A stretch of 64,000 bases of DNA from UMGS172 sp045546915 (GCA_045546915.1 JAZQDU010000027.1:62001-126000), one strand, 5' to 3'; shown: positions 49,520-59,254, counted from the first letter of the stretch. The notes: a model not told the origin generated them from the letters alone. A program made the numbers and translations.

Positions 49520-51004
49520 TTAAAAATCGAAACGGTCGTCATTTCGGCGGACAGGCTCGCAAGTGTAATTAACACCCAACTTTTTAAGTACCTTTTCATC
49601 GGTTGCGCAAAGCATTATTGATGAATGAAGTTCCGTTCCTTTAAAATTCTTTATAGTTTCGAGCGCTTTACTTGCCTCAGGGTTCATAACCGCACTTGAA
49701 GACAGCGCAATCAACATTTCATTAGAATTAAGATGTGAAGTAAGCGAGCCGAATGTTTCGCGTTTTAACTTAACAATAGGTTCAATTGATGATTGTGCTA
49801 TCAGGTGAACTTCGTCGTCAATGCCCGCCATAACCTTCATAGCATTAAGCATGGCTGCCGAAACCGAACCTAAAAGTTGACCTGATTTACCTGTTACAAT
49901 CGTACCGTCTTTAAGTTCAAATGCCACGGCATGAGTGCCTGCCGTTTTAGCCTTTTCGTTAGCATATTTTACCACCGCACGGTCATTAACGCTAACGCCT
50001 GCCTGTTGCATTATCGACTCAGCCTTGATAACAGCACTTTCACTCATATTGCCCATGGTTTTGTCGCATTTTACTTTAAAATAACGGCGAACTATCTCTG
50101 CCTTTGCTGCATCACAAACAATCTCATCATCAAAAATGCAGTTGCCTGCCATATTGACGCCCATATCGGTCGGCGAATTATACGGACTCTCACCCATTAT
50201 AGATTCAAGCATCTTTTTAAGCAACGGAAAAGCCTCAACATCGCGGTTGTAATTAACCGTCATCTGACCGTAGGCCTCAAGATGGAACGGGTCAATCATA
50301 TTTAAGTCATTAAGGTCAGCCGTTGCCGCCTCGTATGCCAAATTAACGGGGTGTTTAAGTGGCAAATTCCATATAGGGAATGTCTCAAACTTGGCGTATC
50401 CCGCCTTAATACCCCGCTTATTTTCATGATAAAGTTGTGAAAGACAGGTGGCCAATTTTCCGCTTCCAGGACCTGGTGCCGTAACAATAACAAGCGGTTT
50501 GGTGGTTTCGATGTATTCATTTCGTCCGTAACCATCTTCACTTACTATAAACGGAATATTATTAGGGTAACCCACTATCGGATAATGCAGATAAACCTTA
50601 ACCCCAAGATTGGTTAACTTCTTTTTAAACAAATCGGCTGCATATTGACCGGTATAGCAGGTAAGAACAACGCTGCTGACCATAAGGCCCATACCGCGAA
50701 ACGCATCGATAAGCCTTAACACGTCGGTATCATACGATATTCCAAGGTCACCGCGTATCTTATTGCGCTCAATATCGCCTGCATTAATGGTAATGACAAC
50801 CTCTGCCGATTCTTTAAGTTGCAATAACATCTTAATTTTACTGTCGGGCAAAAATCCCGGTAATACACGTGCAGCGTGAAAATCATCAAAAAGTTTCCCG
50901 CCAAGTTCCAAATACAACTTGCCGTTAAACTTCTCAATGCGTTCTACAATATGTTTTGACTGCAAATCAAGATATTTTTGGTTGTCAAATCCGACTTTTA
51001 TCAT
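49520..51004 (-). CDS. DUF1846 family protein
   Basis: A 494-residue cytoplasmic protein of the DUF1846 family, widespread in Firmicutes and of unknown function. The N-terminus KVGFDNQKYLDLQSKHI and the segment GGKLFDDFHAARVLPGF are family hallmarks. A P-loop-like VTAPGPGSGKLATCLSQ near 170-186 suggests nucleotide binding. The structure known for the family resembles nucleotide- or PRPP-utilising folds, but no reaction has been assigned. AAAGGATGGTGCC precedes the ATG at 51004. It is monocistronic, converging on prs and diverging from rnf. Confidence 0.88.
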   Translation of the reverse strand: MIKVGFDNQKYLDLQSKHIVERIEKFNGKLYLELGGKLFDDFHAARVLPGFLPDSKIKMLLQLKESAEVVITINAGDIERNKIRGDLGISYDTDVLRLIDAFRGMGLMVSSVVLTCYTGQYAADLFKKKLTNLGVKVYLHYPIVGYPNNIPFIVSEDGYGRNEYIETTKPLVIVTAPGPGSGKLATCLSQLYHENKRGIKAGYAKFETFPIWNLPLKHPVNLAYEAATADLNDLNMIDPFHLEAYGQMTVNYNRDVEAFPLLKKMLESIMGESPYNSPTDMGVNMAGNCIFDDEIVCDAAKAEIVRRYFKVKCDKTMGNMSESAVIKAESIMQQAGVSVNDRAVVKYANEKAKTAGTHAVAFELKDGTIVTGKSGQLLGSVSAAMLNAMKVMAGIDDEVHLIAQSSIEPIVKLKRETFGSLTSHLNSNEMLIALSSSAVMNPEASKALETIKNFKGTELHSSIMLCATDEKVLKKLGVNYTCEPVRRNDDRFDF

Positions 51005-51037
51005 ATCGGCACCATCCTTTTTTTCTTACAAATCAAC

Positions 51038-51066
51038 ATTATACTATAATTTTTTAATATTATCAA
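51038..51066 (-). promoter_or_regulatory. Promoter of the DUF1846 gene
   Basis: On the minus strand, TTGATA (51061-51066), 17-base spacer, perfect TATAAT (51038-51043). Confidence 0.78.
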
Positions 51067-51147
51067 CACCTTAATCGCAAAATACTGTAAAAAAAGCGCT
51101 ATTTTTATATTATAAATATACCTATTTTGTTAAATAATAAACAATGC

Positions 51148-51176
51148 TTGATAAATATCTGTAAAAATTGTAAAAT
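51148..51176 (+). promoter_or_regulatory. Promoter of rnfCDGEAB
   Basis: TTGATA (51148-51153), 17-base spacer, TAAAAT (51171-51176), giving a leader of about 30 bases. Confidence 0.65.
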
Positions 51177-51213
51177 GAATTGTAATGATATTTTTTTGTT
51201 TGGAGGAAATGTG

Positions 51214-52545
51214 ATGCAAAAAATAGAAGAAATTCTCCGCCCTAAAAAACATATTCGCGGCGGGGCTTCGTTACCCCATCACAAAAACACCGCCGAGTTG
51301 CAAACAGAAATACTTCCGCCACCCGCATCGGTGACTATTCCTATGCAACAGCACATCGGTGCTTCCTGTACACCCTGTGTTAAAAAAGGCGATACCGTTT
51401 ATGTGGGAACTAAAATCGGCGACAGCGATAAGTTTATCAGTGCGCCCATTCATTCCAGCGTATCGGGTACAGTAACGGGATTTGGTTCATTACTTCTGCC
51501 CTCAGGTCAGACGACCGAAACGGTTATTATTGAATCTGACGGAACTATGACCCCCGACCCTTGCCTTGCACCCGTTAACGTTGAAACGCCGGAAGACCTT
51601 GTTAACGCAGCACGCAACGCCGGTCTTGTAGGTCTTGGCGGTGCAGGTTTCCCCGCACACGTCAAACTTAGTACAAAAAACGAAATTGATACACTCATTA
51701 TAAACGGTGCAGAATGCGAACCTTTTATTACCTCTGACTACCGCGAGTGTTTGGAAAATGCCGAAAGTATTTTAGAAGGTGTATACCTTGTAAAGAATAT
51801 TCTTGGTATAAAAAACGTAATCATCTGCATTGAAGACAATAAGCCAAAAGCTATAGACCTGCTTTATAAAATCGCTGCTGACAAGCGAGACGTTAACAAT
51901 GAAGTCCGTCTGATGAAACTTCGTTCAAGATACCCTCAGGGTGCTGAAAAGGTGCTTATATATACCGCGACCGGCAGAAAATTACCATTAGGCAAACTTC
52001 CTGCTGATATTGGTTGCATCGTTATGAACATTACGAGCGTATCCAAACTTTATAAATATATAACAACCGGTATGCCACTTGTAACCAAGACGGTAACGGT
52101 TGACGGAAATGCCGTTATGAATCCTAAAAACGTCATCGTTCCTATCGGAACGTCGATTTCAGACGTAATAGATTTTTGTGGCGGATATAAGTCATCTGCA
52201 CGAAAAATTTTGTATGGCGGTCCAATGATGGGCACCGCAGTTATTAATGACACAGCACCTATTTTAAAACAAAACAACGCCATTTTGGTACTCGACCGCA
52301 AGCAAGCCGAAAAGCGTACAGAACAACCTTGTATCCGTTGCGGACGCTGTGCTTCAACCTGTCCCATGCGCTTAAGACCGCTTGATATTGAACCCGCGCT
52401 CAGAATCGGTGATTTAGAACAGGTTGCAAATCTTCACGCCGACTATTGTATGGAATGTGGATGTTGCTCATACGTTTGCCCGTCAAAACGGCACTTGACT
52501 CAATCACTCCGTTTGGCAAAGGCTGAACTTAAATCTAAAAAGTAG
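51214..52545 (+). CDS. rnfC: Rnf electron transport complex subunit C
   Basis: Peripheral NADH-binding, iron-sulfur subunit of the ferredoxin:NAD+ oxidoreductase. The 443-residue protein has the flavin/NADH-binding region GLGGAGFPAHVKL with INGAECEPFI, the ILYGGPMMG segment, and two 4Fe-4S motifs near the C-terminus (CIRCGRCASTCP and CMECGCCSYVCP). TTTGGAGGAAATGTG precedes the ATG at 51214; the longer frame from 51127 crosses the promoter. It heads the six-gene run, in the clostridial order C-D-G-E-A-B. Confidence 0.96.
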   Translation: MQKIEEILRPKKHIRGGASLPHHKNTAELQTEILPPPASVTIPMQQHIGASCTPCVKKGDTVYVGTKIGDSDKFISAPIHSSVSGTVTGFGSLLLPSGQTTETVIIESDGTMTPDPCLAPVNVETPEDLVNAARNAGLVGLGGAGFPAHVKLSTKNEIDTLIINGAECEPFITSDYRECLENAESILEGVYLVKNILGIKNVIICIEDNKPKAIDLLYKIAADKRDVNNEVRLMKLRSRYPQGAEKVLIYTATGRKLPLGKLPADIGCIVMNITSVSKLYKYITTGMPLVTKTVTVDGNAVMNPKNVIVPIGTSISDVIDFCGGYKSSARKILYGGPMMGTAVINDTAPILKQNNAILVLDRKQAEKRTEQPCIRCGRCASTCPMRLRPLDIEPALRIGDLEQVANLHADYCMECGCCSYVCPSKRHLTQSLRLAKAELKSKK

Positions 52546-52556
52546 GAGGTTTTATC

Positions 52557-53525
52557 ATGGAAAAATTATCAGTTTCACATTCTCCGCATATTGCCCATGA
52601 GGACACCTCCCGAGGCATTATGCTCGATGTAATTATTGCACTTATACCGCTTGTTGTGGCAGGATACTACACCTTTGGTCTAAATTCAATATTTGTCGTT
52701 GCCGTAAGCGTAGTAACAGCCATTTTGTCAGAATTTATCTGTTGCAAGATAATGAAAAGGCCAAACTCAATACGCGACCTTTCGGCTGTTGTTACCGGTA
52801 TAATTTTAGCACTCAACCTTCCTCCCGAATTTCCTTTGTGGATGACGGCAGTAGGCAGTGCTATAGCCATTGTTGTTGTTAAAATGATGTTTGGCGGACT
52901 CGGTCACAATTTTGCCAACCCTGCTATCACCGCCCGTTTGGTCTTGCTAGTCTCTTTCCCGACTGCTATGAGCCAATGGACTGCACCTAAAGGTGCGGCA
53001 GGTAAAATAGTTACCAGTGCCACCTCAGGCGAAGCAGTCGACATACTCACCGGCGCTACTCCTTTGTCCAACACCGCAATTGAAGGCGGTTATTACGGAT
53101 ATAAGCAGTTATTCTTTGGTCAAATTCCCGGTTGTATCGGCGAGACTTTTTCGTTGCTTATTATAATCGGTTTTCTTTACCTTATTTTACGTAAGGTTAT
53201 ATCCCCTGTTATTCCGCTTTCTATGGTTGGCTCGGTTGCCTTGTTTTCCTGGATTGCGGGTCAAGACCCCTTATACATGATACTTTCGGGCGGTCTTCTG
53301 TTCGGTGCCGTTTTTATGGCTACCGACTATGTCACAAGCCCTACCGGTTGGAAAGGACAACTTATTTTTGGTATAGGTTGCGGTGCCATCACTTTTATAA
53401 TACGTTACTTCGGTAACCTGCCTGAAGGTGTATCCTACGCAATACTGCTAATGAACCTGCTAGTACCTTATATCAACCGTTTGACAATACCCAAGCCTTT
53501 TGGATGGGAGGGTGCGAAGAAATGA
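52557..53525 (+). CDS. rnfD: Rnf complex subunit D
   Basis: A 322-residue integral membrane subunit with covalently bound FMN, part of the ion path. N-terminal SVSHSPHIAHEDTSRGIMLDV, quoted as the family start, and the flavinylation segment around DILTGATPLS (Thr of the xGAT motif near 163-166) are present; nine or so helices follow the NqrB/RnfD plan. GTAGGAGGTTTTATC precedes the ATG at 52557. Its final ATGA overlaps the rnfG start. Confidence 0.95.
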   Translation: MEKLSVSHSPHIAHEDTSRGIMLDVIIALIPLVVAGYYTFGLNSIFVVAVSVVTAILSEFICCKIMKRPNSIRDLSAVVTGIILALNLPPEFPLWMTAVGSAIAIVVVKMMFGGLGHNFANPAITARLVLLVSFPTAMSQWTAPKGAAGKIVTSATSGEAVDILTGATPLSNTAIEGGYYGYKQLFFGQIPGCIGETFSLLIIIGFLYLILRKVISPVIPLSMVGSVALFSWIAGQDPLYMILSGGLLFGAVFMATDYVTSPTGWKGQLIFGIGCGAITFIIRYFGNLPEGVSYAILLMNLLVPYINRLTIPKPFGWEGAKK

Positions 53526-54076
53526 TGAAAAATATTAAAACCGTACTAATCACCACCATCGCACTCACTCTTATTTGTGCTATCTCTGCCGGATTTTTGG
53601 CTTTAACCAACCGCCTTACGGCCAACAGAATTGCCCAAGCAGAAGTGCAGGCGCAAGAAGAGGCAATGCAAAGAATAATCAGTGTTAAAAAGTTTGAAAA
53701 AGCAACGTATAACGATAATGAATACTTTATTGCCAAAAACGAAATAGAACAGGTCTTAGGGTATATTTTCACGTTTTCTGAGAATGGATACGGCGGCGCT
53801 GTTAAGGTAATGACCGGCATTTCACCTGACGGCAATATTATTGCTATCGAAGTGCTTTCTGCCGATGACGAAACACCGGGACTTGGCCAAAACGCTACAA
53901 AAAGCGATTTTTGGAAACTTTTTAAGGGACAAAGTGGTCAACTCAAAGTTTCAAAATCTGCATCGGCCGACGGTGAAATTCAAGCCATGACCGGTGCCAC
54001 TATAACTTCCCGCGCTGTTGTCAGTGCAGTTAATAAAGCCACTGAACTTTTTGAAATTATTAAGGAGGCGGAATAA
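53522..54076 (+). CDS. rnfG: Rnf complex subunit G
   Basis: A 184-residue subunit with one N-terminal helix (about 5-28) and an exposed domain that carries covalent FMN on the Thr of the TGATITSRAV motif near 158-167. The DDETPGLGQ segment is also typical. GGAGGGTGCGAAGAA lies before ATGATG; the first ATG at 53522 overlaps the rnfD stop by four bases. The last base of its stop is the first of the rnfE ATG. Confidence 0.94.
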   Translation: MMKNIKTVLITTIALTLICAISAGFLALTNRLTANRIAQAEVQAQEEAMQRIISVKKFEKATYNDNEYFIAKNEIEQVLGYIFTFSENGYGGAVKVMTGISPDGNIIAIEVLSADDETPGLGQNATKSDFWKLFKGQSGQLKVSKSASADGEIQAMTGATITSRAVVSAVNKATELFEIIKEAE

Positions 54077-55017
54077 TGAGTAAGCAAAAATGTGATATGT
54101 CCGTCCTCACCAAAGGCATTATAAAGGAAAACCCCGTACTTCGACTTGTGCTTGGCACCTGCCCTACCTTGGCAGTCAGTACCGCCGCTGTAAACGGTAT
54201 CGGTATGGGTGTTGCGGCAACTCTTGTATTGTTAGGTTCAAACATTGCGATTTCACTTTTGCGTAACGTAATACCCGACAAGGTAAGAATTCCTGCATTT
54301 ATCACCATAATCGCAACATTTGTTACAATTATTCAAATGCTTGTAAAGGCGTTTTTACCCGCCATCGATGACGCACTTGGAATTTATCTGCCACTTATCG
54401 TTGTAAACTGCATCATTTTGGCAAGAGCCGAAATGTTTGCTTCAAAAAATCCTATTTTACCTTCCATTTTAGATGCACTGGGTATGGGTATAGGCTTTAC
54501 GGCAGCACTTACTCTTATGGGTATAATTCGTGAACTTATCGGTGCCGGAACGTTGTTTGGTCTTCCCGTAACACAAAATTATATAAGCCCAACATTAATT
54601 CTCATTCTCCCTCCCGGAGGCTTCTTCGTATTTGGTGTTTTGGTTGCACTTTCCAATAAATTGGCCGTTGCAATGGGCAAAAAGCCGGTTACAAAACTTG
54701 GATGCGGCGGAAGTTGTAAAGGCTGTGACGGTTGTGCCGATTCGTCGGTTGCAGAAGCATCAAACATTCCTGACGTTAATCACCTTGCCGAAGTTGCAGG
54801 CAACGGAGGAGAGGATAACGCCGCTAAGGAATCAATGCACACCGCCGTTACCAATGCCGACATAGCAAAAAGTGTTGGTGAAACCTATGCCGAAACCGAG
54901 GAAACCACAACGGTTGCCGCCGACAAAGGTTCTGTTTTAGAAGCCGCCGACGTAAAACCGAGGGCGGTAGAAAAAGTAGACAACACCATCGAAAGCGAGG
55001 ACAACAAAGATGAGTAA
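54076..55017 (+). CDS. rnfE: Rnf complex subunit E with cysteine-cluster/acidic C-terminal extension
   Basis: Integral membrane subunit of Rnf, normally near 200 residues with six helices; residues 1-200 match that form (NPVLRLVLGTCPTLAVST, LGIYLPLIVVNC, RAEMFA). Here 313 residues are encoded. After the last helix, LGCGGSCKGCDGC (C210, C214, C217, C220) forms a tight cysteine cluster, followed by about 90 hydrophilic residues rich in Glu, Ala and Thr. The reading frame is continuous, with the rnfA start overlapping its last eight bases, so the tail is not an annotation artefact. The cluster could bind a metal or an iron-sulfur cofactor; that is inference. Confidence 0.93.
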   Translation: MSKQKCDMSVLTKGIIKENPVLRLVLGTCPTLAVSTAAVNGIGMGVAATLVLLGSNIAISLLRNVIPDKVRIPAFITIIATFVTIIQMLVKAFLPAIDDALGIYLPLIVVNCIILARAEMFASKNPILPSILDALGMGIGFTAALTLMGIIRELIGAGTLFGLPVTQNYISPTLILILPPGGFFVFGVLVALSNKLAVAMGKKPVTKLGCGGSCKGCDGCADSSVAEASNIPDVNHLAEVAGNGGEDNAAKESMHTAVTNADIAKSVGETYAETEETTTVAADKGSVLEAADVKPRAVEKVDNTIESEDNKDE

Positions 55018-55615
55018 TATAATAACCATTATCCTCGCAGGCATTTTAACCGAAAATATGGTGCTGGCAAAGTTCCTTGGAATTTGTCCTTTTTTAGGCG
55101 TATCCAAGAAAACCAACACCGCCGTAAGTATGGGTATCGCGGTCACTTTGGTAATGCTTTTAGCAACCGCTGTTACCTATCCTATTCACTCCTATATACT
55201 CCTACCATACGGCTTGGGATATTTACAAACCATTGTATTTATCCTTGTTATTGCGGCACTTGTTCAGTTGGTCGAAATTATCCTTAAAAGATATATTCCC
55301 CCGCTTTACTCGGCTCTTGGTATATATCTTCCTCTTATCACTACCAACTGTGCCGTTTTAGGTATTACAATGCTCAACTTTACCAATGCACGCATAACCA
55401 ATTTCGTTGAAGCACTTTTCAACTCGCTTGGTGCAGGTCTTGGATTTTTACTTGCAATGTTTATTTTCGCAGGTATCAGAGGCCGACTTGAAACCAGCAA
55501 TATACCTGAATCGCTCAAAGGCTTACCCATAACATTGATTGCAGCGGCTATTGTTTCGCTGTCGTTCTTAGGGTTCGCCGGCGTAGTTGACCAGATTGGG
55601 GTGATATTGCAATGA
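55010..55615 (+). CDS. rnfA: Rnf complex subunit A
   Basis: A 201-residue six-helix subunit, homologous to RnfE in inverted topology. NMVLAKFLGICPFLGVSK at residues 14-31 holds the conserved cysteine that with RnfE binds an intramembrane iron centre; LGIYLPLITTNCAVLG carries the second one. Overlaps rnfE by eight bases and rnfB by four, showing tight coupling. No anomalies. Confidence 0.96.
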   Translation: MSNIITIILAGILTENMVLAKFLGICPFLGVSKKTNTAVSMGIAVTLVMLLATAVTYPIHSYILLPYGLGYLQTIVFILVIAALVQLVEIILKRYIPPLYSALGIYLPLITTNCAVLGITMLNFTNARITNFVEALFNSLGAGLGFLLAMFIFAGIRGRLETSNIPESLKGLPITLIAAAIVSLSFLGFAGVVDQIGVILQ

Positions 55616-56397
55616 ACGCTATAATATTATCGGTCATCGTGGTTGCCGCTATCGGCCTTATAGCGGGACTGGGGTTGTCGATTTGCTCTATTATTATGTC
55701 GGTAAAGTCGGACGAAACCGTTGAAGCACTAAGAAACGAACTTCCCGGTGCCAACTGTGGTGCTTGTGGTTATTCGGGTTGTGACGGTTATGCCGAGGCT
55801 CTTTTTAAAGGTGAAGCCAAACCCGGTCTTTGTACACCGGGCGGTGTCGAACTAAACAACAAATTGGGTGAAATTCTGGGTGTTAAAGTTGAAATGTCAG
55901 AGCCTAAGGCCGCAAGAGTACTTTGCAACGGAAACTTGCAAAACACCTCCAACAAGATGTTCTACACAGGCATTGAAACCTGTAAGGCGGCAAATATGCT
56001 TTACTCAGGTTCATCATCTTGTGCATTTGGTTGCTTAGGGTACGGCGACTGCCAAAGAGCCTGCATTTTTGACGCCATTACCGTTAAAAACGGCGTTGCA
56101 GTTGTTGATAAATCAAAATGTACCGCTTGTACCGCTTGTGTAAAGGCTTGCCCTAAAGGTATTATTGAGTTACTTCCTGCCGACGGTAAAGCAACGGTAC
56201 TGTGTTGCAACAAAGATAAGGGTGCTTTTGCGAAAAAAGTTTGTGATGCCGCTTGTATCGGCTGTGGAAAATGCGCCAGAGTTTGTGAATTTGACGCCGT
56301 TACGGTTGAAAATAATCTTGCTCGCATCGACCCTGAAAAATGTACCGCTTGCGGAGCCTGTTTTGAGGCTTGTCCAACCAAATGTATCCACATTTGA
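55612..56397 (+). CDS. rnfB: Rnf complex subunit B (ferredoxin-like, multi-cluster)
   Basis: A 261-residue electron-entry subunit that accepts electrons from ferredoxin. An N-terminal helix (about 4-30) is followed by a four-cysteine motif (C49, C52, C57, C74), then a ferredoxin region with repeated CxxCxxCxxxC patterns: CTACTACVKACPKG, CIGCGKCARVCEF and CTACGACFEACPTKC. It is the last gene of the operon, ending at 56397 with no obvious terminator before the rpsO promoter. Confidence 0.96.
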   Translation: MNAIILSVIVVAAIGLIAGLGLSICSIIMSVKSDETVEALRNELPGANCGACGYSGCDGYAEALFKGEAKPGLCTPGGVELNNKLGEILGVKVEMSEPKAARVLCNGNLQNTSNKMFYTGIETCKAANMLYSGSSSCAFGCLGYGDCQRACIFDAITVKNGVAVVDKSKCTACTACVKACPKGIIELLPADGKATVLCCNKDKGAFAKKVCDAACIGCGKCARVCEFDAVTVENNLARIDPEKCTACGACFEACPTKCIHI

Positions 56398-56427
56398 TTG
56401 CACTTTGCAAAAATTTAAAAATTTCTC

Positions 56428-56456
56428 TTTACAAATCAGTACCTTTGTGATATAAT
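56428..56456 (+). promoter_or_regulatory. Promoter of rpsO
   Basis: TTTACA (56428-56433), 17-base spacer, perfect TATAAT (56451-56456). Confidence 0.82.
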
Positions 56457-56462
56457 ATGCGA

Positions 56463-56579
56463 GCGTCGGTGTAAAGACGTGAAAATACCGTGTCCTGTGT
56501 TTGAGGAGTAAGCCAATTTTTGGAGTTCACCAACCTTTTGCTCGGGCAACGGCGTAAATATTAAGAAAGGGTGAAAATA
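56463..56579 (+). promoter_or_regulatory. Structured leader of rpsO (possible S15 autoregulatory site)
   Basis: A 117-base leader is far longer than needed for a ribosome-binding site. GCGAGC near its start can pair with GCTCG near 56541-56545. S15 represses its own synthesis in several bacteria through unrelated RNA folds. I cannot match this to a specific known class. Confidence 0.4.
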
Positions 56580-56843
56580 ATGCTTAAAGAAGAAAAGCAG
56601 CAGATTATCGCAGAGTATGCTATGCACGAGGGCGACACCGGTTCTCCCGAAGTACAGATTGCTGTTTTGACCCGCCGCATTAACGAGCTCACCGCTCATT
56701 TGAAGGTCAACATTCATGACCATCATTCTCGTCGCGGTTTGCTTAAAATGGTTGGTCACAGACGTAACCTTCTCGCATACCTTCAGAAGAAGGATATTGA
56801 GAGATACCGTGCAATCGTAGCAAAACTCGGACTTCGTAAGTAA
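56580..56843 (+). CDS. rpsO: Ribosomal protein uS15
   Basis: An 87-residue small-subunit protein; GDTGSPEVQIAVLTRRI, LKVNIHDHHSRRGLL and VGHRRNLLAYLQKKD are diagnostic. GAAAGGGTGAAAATA precedes the ATG at 56580; the in-frame GTG at 56571 is part of that site. It is followed by a terminator, then pnp, the usual rpsO-pnp order. Confidence 0.97.
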   Translation: MLKEEKQQIIAEYAMHEGDTGSPEVQIAVLTRRINELTAHLKVNIHDHHSRRGLLKMVGHRRNLLAYLQKKDIERYRAIVAKLGLRK

Positions 56844-56854
56844 TTTAAAACTGT

Positions 56855-56884
56855 GCCGACCGGTCTTCCGGTCGGCTTGTTTTA
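56855..56884 (+). terminator. Terminator of rpsO
   Basis: Arms GCCGACCGG/CCGGTCGGC with TCTT loop followed by TTGTTTT. Confidence 0.88.
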
Positions 56885-57026
56885 GTTATTTGCACAAAAA
56901 TTTTAAGGTTAAAAATGGGGCGTGCGGTGTTTTTAGCAGTTGACTGACCGCCTAAATTTTATTAGGCTGTGAGTCTATTGCTAAACTCACACCCCCGTAA
57001 AATAAAAATTATGGAGGAAATGTAAA

Positions 57027-59246
57027 ATGAGTATGAGTGCAAAACTCGAATTTTCTAACCACAAGGTTTACGAAACCACACTTGCCGGAAGACCCCTTAA
57101 ATTAGAAACCGGTATGATGTGCGGCCTTTCAAACGCATCGGTTATGGCTACTTACGGTGAAACCAGTGTTCTTTGTAACGTTACCGCATCTGCAAAACCC
57201 CGTGAAGGAGTTGATTTCTTCCCCTTGTCAGTTGACTATGAGGAAAAAATGTACTCGGTAGGCCGTATCCCCGGTTCGTTCCAACGTAGAGAGTCAAGGC
57301 CCAGCGAAAAAGCAATTCTTACCTCACGTTGTATCGACCGTCCCATCCGTCCCTTGTTCCCCAAGGATATGAGAAACGACTGCTCGGTAGTTGCTACCGT
57401 TATGTCGGTTGACCCCGATTGCAGCCCCGAAGTTACCGCTATGATTGGTGTTTCGGCAGCCATTGCAATTTCGGATATTCCGTGGGATGGCCCTGTCAGC
57501 GGCGTTAAGGTTGGTCTTATTGACGGTGAAATTATCATCAACCCCACTCTCGAACAGAGAGAAAAGAGCGAAATGGACGTTACCGTTGCTTCTACCGGCG
57601 AACTTGTTGCAATGATTGAGGCAGGCGGTAACGAAATTCCTGACGATGTTATGTTCGACGCTATTATGAAGGCTCACGACGTTAACAAAGAGGTTGTAGC
57701 ATTCATCAACGGCATCGTTGCAGAAATCGGCAAACCTAAGTTTGCATTTGAGTCAAACGACCCCGACCCTGAAATCATGGCTGAAATCGAGGCTTTCTGC
57801 ATTGAAGATGTTAAGAAAGCTCTTGATACCGACGATAAAAATGTTCGTGATGCAGCACTTTTGCCTATTTACGACGCTGTTCATGCAAAATTTGACGAGC
57901 GTTTTGAAGGCAAGGAAGCAAAACTTGACGAGATTATGTACCTCGTTCAGAAACACGTAGTTCGTGCATGGCTTAAAGACGAGCACAAGCGTGTTGACGG
58001 CCGTAGCATCGACGAAATCCGTCCTCTTAACGCTAAGGTTGACCTTCTTCCAAGAGTACACGGTTCGGGTATGTTTACAAGAGGTCAGACTCAGGTTCTT
58101 TCAATTACCACTTTGGCACCTGTTTCGGAATCTCAGAAACTTGACGGCCTTGATGAAGAAACCGAAAAGAGATATATCCACCACTACAACTTCCCCTCTT
58201 ATTCCGTTGGTGAAACCAAACCTTCACGTGGCCCCGGCCGTCGTGAAATCGGTCACGGTGCATTGGCAGAACGCGCTTTATTGCCCGTTATCCCCTCGGT
58301 TGAAGAGTTCCCCTACACCATTCGTGTAGTATCCGAAGTTCTTTCTTCTAATGGTTCTACCTCTCAGGGTTCTGTTTGCGGTTCTACCCTCTCGCTTATG
58401 GCTGCAGGTGTTCCCATTAAGGCTCCCGTTGCAGGTATTTCTTGTGGTCTTATCACCGGTGACGAAGGTGTTCACGGCGACTTTATGACCATGGTTGACA
58501 TTCAAGGTCTTGAAGACTTTTACGGAGATATGGACTTTAAGGTAGCCGGTACTAAAAAAGGTATCACCGCTATCCAGATGGACCTTAAAGTACATGGACT
58601 TACCCCCGAAATCATCAAGGAAGCTTTTGCAAAAACCAACAAAGCAAGAAACTATATCTTAGACGAAATTATGCTTCCCGCAATTGCCGAGCCCAGAGCA
58701 GAACTTTCTAAATATGCTCCCAAAATGCTCACTATGACCATTAATCCCGAAAAGATTGGTGATGTTATCGGTAAGCAAGGCAAGGTTATTCAAAAGTTAC
58801 AAGAACTCTTTGAATGTACCATCAGCATTGAAGATGACGGACACGTATTTATCGCAACCCTCGATACCGATAAAGGCAACGCTGTTATGGGCGTTATTGA
58901 TATTATTGCAAACGGCCCCGAAGTTGGCGCATTCTATCAGGGTACCGTAACCAGAATTATGGAATTTGGCGCTTTTGTTGAAATTGCTCCCGGTGTTGAA
59001 GGTCTTGTTCACATCAGCAAACTCGACGTTAAGCGCGTTGGCAAGGTTGAAGATGTTGTAACAGTTGGCGACCTTATTAAAGTTAAGGTTACCGAAATTG
59101 ACGACCGCGACCGCATTAATCTCTCCCGTCGTGACGCTCTTATCGAACTTGACGGTATGGTTGCCGAAGACAACGGCGACGAAGGTGAACCTCGCGAGCG
59201 CAAGCCCAGAAGAGAAGGCCGTCCCGGTTTTAAAAAACGTGGATAA
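57027..59246 (+). CDS. pnp: Polyribonucleotide nucleotidyltransferase (PNPase)
   Basis: Phosphorolytic 3'-5' exoribonuclease of the degradosome. The 739-residue protein has two RNase PH domains (RRESRPSEKAILTSRCIDRPIRPLF, in part; and GSGMFTRGQTQ), a KH domain (EKIGDVIGKQGKVIQKL near 579-595) and an S1 domain (GAFVEIAPGVEGLVHIS). It ends in a basic RGRPGFKKRG-like tail. ATGGAGGAAATGTAAA precedes the ATG at 57027. The 140-base upstream region holds two hairpins (GCCTAA/TTAGGC near 56953-56970 and GTGAGT/ACTCAC near 56970-56991), possible sites for RNase III-type autoregulation. Confidence 0.97.
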   Translation: MSMSAKLEFSNHKVYETTLAGRPLKLETGMMCGLSNASVMATYGETSVLCNVTASAKPREGVDFFPLSVDYEEKMYSVGRIPGSFQRRESRPSEKAILTSRCIDRPIRPLFPKDMRNDCSVVATVMSVDPDCSPEVTAMIGVSAAIAISDIPWDGPVSGVKVGLIDGEIIINPTLEQREKSEMDVTVASTGELVAMIEAGGNEIPDDVMFDAIMKAHDVNKEVVAFINGIVAEIGKPKFAFESNDPDPEIMAEIEAFCIEDVKKALDTDDKNVRDAALLPIYDAVHAKFDERFEGKEAKLDEIMYLVQKHVVRAWLKDEHKRVDGRSIDEIRPLNAKVDLLPRVHGSGMFTRGQTQVLSITTLAPVSESQKLDGLDEETEKRYIHHYNFPSYSVGETKPSRGPGRREIGHGALAERALLPVIPSVEEFPYTIRVVSEVLSSNGSTSQGSVCGSTLSLMAAGVPIKAPVAGISCGLITGDEGVHGDFMTMVDIQGLEDFYGDMDFKVAGTKKGITAIQMDLKVHGLTPEIIKEAFAKTNKARNYILDEIMLPAIAEPRAELSKYAPKMLTMTINPEKIGDVIGKQGKVIQKLQELFECTISIEDDGHVFIATLDTDKGNAVMGVIDIIANGPEVGAFYQGTVTRIMEFGAFVEIAPGVEGLVHISKLDVKRVGKVEDVVTVGDLIKVKVTEIDDRDRINLSRRDALIELDGMVAEDNGDEGEPRERKPRREGRPGFKKRG

Positions 59247-59254
59247 TTAAAAAC

